From: Paenibacillus artemisiicola
GTDB lineage: Bacteria > Bacillota > Bacilli > Paenibacillales > Paenibacillaceae
Direction of reading: 5' to 3'
DNA length: 64,000 bases
Assembly: GCF_017652985.1 (NCBI RefSeq)
Contig: NZ_JAGGDJ010000024.1
Location: forward strand, 1 to 64,000
Of this stretch, positions 60,123 to 64,000 are shown piece by piece. Under the pieces are notes generated by a model that was not told where the DNA came from, ran no database searches, and worked only from the letters and a program-made list of their open reading frames with translations. Position 1 is the stretch's first letter. Each line of letters begins with the position of its first letter. The translations under genes were made by a program, and so were the position numbers.

Positions 60123-61469
60123 TTATTTCAGGGCTTTCTCGAGCGCAGCCTTCATCGCTGCCCATCCTTCCGCAGGGGCGATTTCGCCTTTGACGACCTT
60201 GTTGAACGCTTCGGATCCGATGATCGTCTGCAGGTCGTTGTATTTGGCGTTGTCCATCGGCGGGATGGCGTTCGGCACGTTTTCCGCGTAAGGCTTCAGC
60301 TGCGGGTTCGCGTCGAGGATCGGCTTGAAAGCTTCGTTCGCGGACAGGTCGTCGCGCGCCGGCGGCAGGTTCGTGTCCTTGAACCATTTCGCGTCGTTCG
60401 CGGCATCGCTGTATACCCATTTAATGAAGCCGACCGCGGCTTCCTGCTGCGCCTTCGACGCGGACGCGTACACCACGAGGCCTTTCGTGTCGGCGAACGT
60501 TTTGCTTTGGGCCGGGTCGACGCCGTCCGGTACCGGCGGCATGCTCAGCGTGTACGTGTCGTTGTACTTCAGGTTCGGGTACTTCTGCGCCCACGTCGTG
60601 AACGTCCAAGGGCCTACGTCCGTAAAGATGCCGACGCCGTTCTCGAACGGATCCGTCGCTTGGCGGGCCAGCAGGCCTTTCTCCTTGCGCAGGTCGTCGA
60701 CGAAGGTCAGCACTTGCTCGCCGGCTTTCTGATCGCCCGTGAAGGAGCTGCCTTCAATGAACTTATTGCCGTTCGATGCCGCGTCATACAGCATGTAGAA
60801 GTCGAACCAGCGCTTCCATGCCGTCGGATCCGCGAGGTCCGCCTTGGCCCAGAGGTATTTTTTGTCGCCGTATTTGGCTTTCAGCTTCTTCGTCACCTCG
60901 AGCACTTCGCTGTAGGTCTTCGGCGGCGCGTCGTAGCCGAGCTCCTTCAGCGTGTCGAGGCGCCAGCCGAACAGCATCGCGTTGGAGTAGATCGGCAGTA
61001 CGTATTGATGGCCGTCCGCGAACTTCCACGGCTCGATCGTCTTCGACATGTCGCGGCTCGCGATGACGTCGGAGAAGCCGGCGATCGTATCGAGCGGCAC
61101 GAGCGCTTGGCTGTCGGCCAGCTGCGCCGCGAAGCCGCGGTTGATGTTCTCGGACATCGTCGGCGCGCTCTTCGCAGCGATCGCCGCTTGAATGCCCGCT
61201 TCGGACGTCGGCGATTCCTTCATCGCGCTGACGTTGATTTTTACTTTATCGTTGACCGCCTGGTAGGCTTTCGCCATCTCGGTCCAGTAAGCTTGCTGAG
61301 TCGGGTTCGGCGCCGCCCAAAACTCGATCGTCGTGACCCCGCCCGCATTGGCGTTGTTGCCGCCTGCGTTGCCGCTGTTGTTCGTCGCCGTGCCTTGGCC
61401 CGTCGAGCAAGCCGACAGCAGTACGGCTGAAAGCGCAACCACCGATAGTGCCGAAGTTTTCTTTTTCAT
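60123..61469 (-). CDS. ABC transporter extracellular sugar-binding lipoprotein
   Basis: 448 residues. Lipoprotein signal KKTSALSVVALSAVLLSAC, Asn/Gly-rich linker, then a cluster-D-type solute-binding fold (ITTIEFWAAPNPTQQAYWTE-like opening, GYDAPPKTYSEVLEVTKKLK, PTAWKRWFDFYMLYDAASNG, KAQQEAAVGFIKWVYSD). First gene of the operon transporter-DUF1861-GH130. Controlled by a promoter with a cre-like site and LacI-type operators. No ATPase gene follows. Confidence 0.93.
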   Translation of the reverse strand: MKKKTSALSVVALSAVLLSACSTGQGTATNNSGNAGGNNANAGGVTTIEFWAAPNPTQQAYWTEMAKAYQAVNDKVKINVSAMKESPTSEAGIQAAIAAKSAPTMSENINRGFAAQLADSQALVPLDTIAGFSDVIASRDMSKTIEPWKFADGHQYVLPIYSNAMLFGWRLDTLKELGYDAPPKTYSEVLEVTKKLKAKYGDKKYLWAKADLADPTAWKRWFDFYMLYDAASNGNKFIEGSSFTGDQKAGEQVLTFVDDLRKEKGLLARQATDPFENGVGIFTDVGPWTFTTWAQKYPNLKYNDTYTLSMPPVPDGVDPAQSKTFADTKGLVVYASASKAQQEAAVGFIKWVYSDAANDAKWFKDTNLPPARDDLSANEAFKPILDANPQLKPYAENVPNAIPPMDNAKYNDLQTIIGSEAFNKVVKGEIAPAEGWAAMKAALEKALK

Positions 61470-61544
61470 ATTACGTGCCCCTCCATGCTGTGATTGTAAT
61501 GAAGATTAGACAAAATCATGCGATTTGTAACCTGACAAGTAACG

Positions 61545-61656
61545 TGAGAACGCTTTTATTATGCTCCTAGTCATCAACTTAGTCAAGTGACAAATTTTAA
61601 TGTAACCGTTTAATAGATTTTGTGGTAATGTTAATAATGTAGATTGTAACGTTACA
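61545..61656. promoter_or_regulatory. Control region of the GH130 operon: promoter, cre-like site, LacI operators
   Basis: Reverse-strand promoter TTGACT (61586-61581), 17 bases, CATAAT (61563-61558). TGAGAACGCTTTTA (61545-61558) fits the CcpA cre consensus with two mismatches and covers the start point. TGTAACGTTACA (61645-61656) is a perfect 12-bp palindrome with central CG as LacI-family operators have; TGTAACCGTTTA (61601-61612) is a close variant next to the -35. The divergent LacI gene starts at 61792. Confidence 0.65.
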
Positions 61657-61791
61657 GAACAACGGCGGAACGCCCGTCCCCTAGCTTCGATCGCCGCTCC
61701 CCTTGACAATCCCTCGCGAAATTGGGAACAATGAAGATGAAACGGTCCATTCCGCTCCTTCGGAAACGGACCGGCAACGGAGGTTATTCGA

Positions 61792-62823
61792 TTGAGAACG
61801 AAAGTGACGATGCAGGACGTGGCCGACAAGCTTAATCTGTCCAAAAATTCCGTTTCCCAAGCATTGACCGGCAAACCCGGGGTCAGCGAGGAAACGCGGC
61901 GCCTCATCGTGCGGACGGCGGCCGAAATGGGCTATACGTACGCCAAGCGGCAGGCAGCCGAAGACGCTCCTTCGCGGACGGGTTCCAAGCGTACCGTTGC
62001 CCTCATCGCCTCGGATTATGCCTTCTCCATGAAAAGTTTTTTCGGCGACATTTATTTGAGCATCGATAAAGAATTGAACCGCAGGGGCTACGGTCTCGTC
62101 ATCCAATCCATCAGCCCGGAGCAGGCGGCTTCGCTCGCGCTCCCCTCCTTCCTGCAGGACCGTTCCGTCGACGGCGTGCTGATCCTCTCGCACATTACGA
62201 CGCCTTACATTCAGGCCGTCCTGAACACCGGCATTCCCGCGGTGCTGATCGACCATCACCATCCCGCGCTGCAGGCGGATACCATCCTGACCAACAACCG
62301 CTTCAGCGGATATGAAGCGATTCGCCATCTGGCCGAGCTCGGCCACCGCGATATCGGCTTCATGGGCAACATCCGGCTGTCGCCGAGCTATTACGAGCGG
62401 CTCGAGGGCATGCGGCTCGCGGCGTTCGAATTCGGGCTCGAGCTGCGGGAGCCGTGGCTGATCACGGACGCCGCCGAGGACAGCGAGAGCGTGCGCGACC
62501 GGATCAAGGCGCTGCCCGCGCTGCCGACGGCCTGGTTCTGCATCAACGACGGCTTCGGCTTCATGGTCACCTCGGCGCTGCAGCAGCTTGGCATTCGAGT
62601 GCCGGAGGACGTCTCCATCGTCAGCTTCGACAATGGGTACTTGTCCCGGCTGGCGACGCCGCCGACGACGACGATGGACGTCAATCTCCCGCTCTACGCG
62701 GAATGCGCCGTCGAGCGGCTGTTCGGCCGGATGGACGACCCGGAGCAGCCGATGACGGAGACGCTGCTGCCGACGTCGCTGCTCGTGCGGGCTTCGACCG
62801 GGCCGGCGCCGGCGGGCCGCTGA
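61792..62823 (+). CDS. LacI-family transcriptional regulator
   Basis: 343 residues: a LacI helix-turn-helix (VTMQDVADKLNLSKNSVSQA, then LTGKPGVSEETRRLI) and a periplasmic-binding-protein-like effector domain (RTVALIASDYAFSMKSFFG, GVLILSHITTPYIQAVLNTG, HRDIGFMGNIRLSPSYYERL, PEDVSIVSFDNGYLSRLATP). The start is TTG at 61792, set by GGAGG eight bases upstream. Divergent from the transporter/GH130 operon, it is the probable repressor acting at the TGTAACGTTACA palindrome. Confidence 0.93.
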   Translation: MRTKVTMQDVADKLNLSKNSVSQALTGKPGVSEETRRLIVRTAAEMGYTYAKRQAAEDAPSRTGSKRTVALIASDYAFSMKSFFGDIYLSIDKELNRRGYGLVIQSISPEQAASLALPSFLQDRSVDGVLILSHITTPYIQAVLNTGIPAVLIDHHHPALQADTILTNNRFSGYEAIRHLAELGHRDIGFMGNIRLSPSYYERLEGMRLAAFEFGLELREPWLITDAAEDSESVRDRIKALPALPTAWFCINDGFGFMVTSALQQLGIRVPEDVSIVSFDNGYLSRLATPPTTTMDVNLPLYAECAVERLFGRMDDPEQPMTETLLPTSLLVRASTGPAPAGR

Positions 62824-62890
62824 GCGGCGGCTGCGGCGGCGGCCGGTTCTATCGCGCATGCCGACGGAACCAATGCGCTTGGCACGACAA

Positions 62891-62938
62891 AAAGGAGCGG
62901 TCCGCGATCATCCGAAGATGACCGCGGACCGCTCCTTT
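62891..62938. terminator. Bidirectional terminator
   Basis: AAAGGAGCGGTCCGCG pairs perfectly with CGCGGACCGCTCCTTT, 16 bp, with a 16-base loop. It lies between the convergent LacI and isomerase genes. Confidence 0.85.
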
Positions 62939-62954
62939 GTTTGCGAGCCGCCGT

Positions 62955-63824
62955 TTATTTGAAATACGTCGCGAGATGCGCCGCCGCCTTCACGATGCCT
63001 TCGCGCTCCTTCTCGATCGAGCCCCAGAAGCGGTGGTCTTCCAGCTCGATGCTGACCGCGCCTGAGTAGCCGAGCCGATCCAGACGAACGGCGACCTTGC
63101 GCCATTCGACGTCGCCGTGGCCCGGAATCGTGTAGCGCCAGGAGCCTTCGGAGAAGCCGTACTTCTCGCCGAACGTCGATTGCAGCACGCCGCACTCGTA
63201 CAGCTCGTCATGCAGGATTTCCGTGTCCTTGCCGTGCACGTGGTTGACGCGCTCGCCGAACTCCTGCAGCGCCCGGATGTAGTCGATGCCGAGGCGCACG
63301 AGGTGCGACGGGTCGTAGTTCAGGCCGAAGTGCTTCGACGGAATCGCTTCGAACATCGCCCGCCACATCTCCGGCGTGCAGCCGAGCGTCGCGTAATGCG
63401 GCGCCGGTCCCGGCCAGCCCTCGATGGCGATGTAGATGCCCTGCTGCTCGGCGTGGCGCACGATCTCGGGGAACGTCTCCTTCCAGATCGCGAAGCCTTC
63501 CTTGCGCGGCAGCGTATGGTCTTCCGGCACGAGGCACATGAACAGGACGCGTCCGCCCAGCGCGGCGATATCCGACATTTCCTTCTTCGCCGCTTCCACC
63601 GCGTCCGCGCGGGTCGCCTCGTTGCGGCTCAGCAGCTTGGCCGTATGCTTGGCGTCGACGGAGCCGATGCCGAGTCCGTTCGCTTCCAGCGCCGACTTCC
63701 ACTCCGGCGTCAGCCGCGGAATGTCCAGCACCTCCAACCCGGCGCCGGCCGCCCATTTCGCCGTATTTTCAATTCCTTCCGCGCCGATTTTCGGCGGAAT
63801 TCGCATCCCCAATTTGACATTCAT
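62955..63824 (-). CDS. Sugar phosphate isomerase/epimerase (xylose isomerase-like TIM barrel)
   Basis: 289 residues of the AP_endonuc_2 barrel: GLEVLDIPRLTPEW, IYIAIEGWPGPAPHY (metal-binding Glu), FGLNYDPSHLVRLGIDYIRA, RVNHVHGKDTEI (His, Asp) and AVSIELEDHRF (Glu). The metal-ligand set is complete. GAGGAGGAAG precedes the ATG at 63824. It is monocistronic within the window; substrate not assigned. The remaining 63825-64000 holds its leader, with a reverse-strand TATAAT at 63910-63905; I see no gene there. Confidence 0.9.
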   Translation of the reverse strand: MNVKLGMRIPPKIGAEGIENTAKWAAGAGLEVLDIPRLTPEWKSALEANGLGIGSVDAKHTAKLLSRNEATRADAVEAAKKEMSDIAALGGRVLFMCLVPEDHTLPRKEGFAIWKETFPEIVRHAEQQGIYIAIEGWPGPAPHYATLGCTPEMWRAMFEAIPSKHFGLNYDPSHLVRLGIDYIRALQEFGERVNHVHGKDTEILHDELYECGVLQSTFGEKYGFSEGSWRYTIPGHGDVEWRKVAVRLDRLGYSGAVSIELEDHRFWGSIEKEREGIVKAAAHLATYFK

Positions 63825-64000
63825 GCCGTAACTTCCTCCTCGAAAATAATGAAGTGTCGTAGCGTGCGATTCATGCGTCCTTGCGTTCCTTCGATGACAC
63901 CTCGATTATAAAATATTTTCGCGTCGAAATTGGGCTTTGGCGGAATCTTGCAGGTTGCGAAAAAACGACAAATTGCTTGAAAGCGCGATGCCGCTTGGGA

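Overview
The window looks like chromosome from a high-GC member of the Paenibacillaceae (Paenibacillus or Cohnella type). The grounds are Gram-positive ribosome binding sites (GGAGG, GGTGATC), frequent GTG and TTG starts chosen by those sites, two YesM/YesN-type two-component pairs, several AraC-type regulators, an S-layer-homology (SLH) surface protein, a DUF3231 protein, and many glycan-use genes. No rRNA, tRNA, CRISPR array, prophage or insertion sequence was recognised. The genus is inference.

Layout. 0-5.3 kb: start of a PadR regulator running off the left edge, then a leftward response regulator / sensor kinase / AraC operon. 5.5-8.1 kb: DUF3231 gene, a 51-bp minisatellite of about 12 copies, and an ankyrin protein. 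8.3-12.2 kb: GH2 glycosidase divergent from a Cys-rich ArsR-like regulator. 12.4-15 kb: ArsR-SulP transporter pair flanked on both sides by matching DnaA-box clusters. 15-21.4 kb: PadR-VanZ pair, PhyH oxygenase, extradiol dioxygenase divergent from an HxlR regulator, acyltransferase, and yidC preceded by a small membrane ORF and a Shine-Dalgarno-masking hairpin. 21.6-28.3 kb: secreted proteins, methyltransferase, GNAT, lipoprotein, GH140-like hydrolase. 28.5-32.8 kb: giant SLH/IPT-TIG protein. 33-39.2 kb: a decayed gene, an isomerase/oxidoreductase operon with divergent AraC regulator, a heparinase-like lyase and a GNAT. 39.7-45.3 kb: unknown protein, AraC regulator divergent from a GH36 alpha-galactosidase, and an AT-richer unknown gene. 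45.4-52.8 kb: oligosaccharide ABC transporter (two permeases, binding protein) followed by its likely YesM/YesN pair. 53-56.1 kb: small membrane proteins, YgjP-like metalloprotein, VOC protein, pirin under a double operator. 56.2-62.8 kb: ABC transporter + DUF1861 + GH130 operon, probably for beta-mannosides, divergent from a LacI regulator. 63-63.8 kb: sugar isomerase/epimerase.

The main theme is uptake and breakdown of plant or microbial polysaccharides by small, locally regulated operons. Neither ABC operon carries an ATPase gene, so both probably use a shared MsmX-type ATPase encoded elsewhere. The two most interesting signals are the MifM-like leader of yidC (small TM protein, acidic patch, then a perfect 11-bp hairpin that takes in part of the yidC ribosome site) and the paired DnaA-box clusters with almost identical internal spacing.
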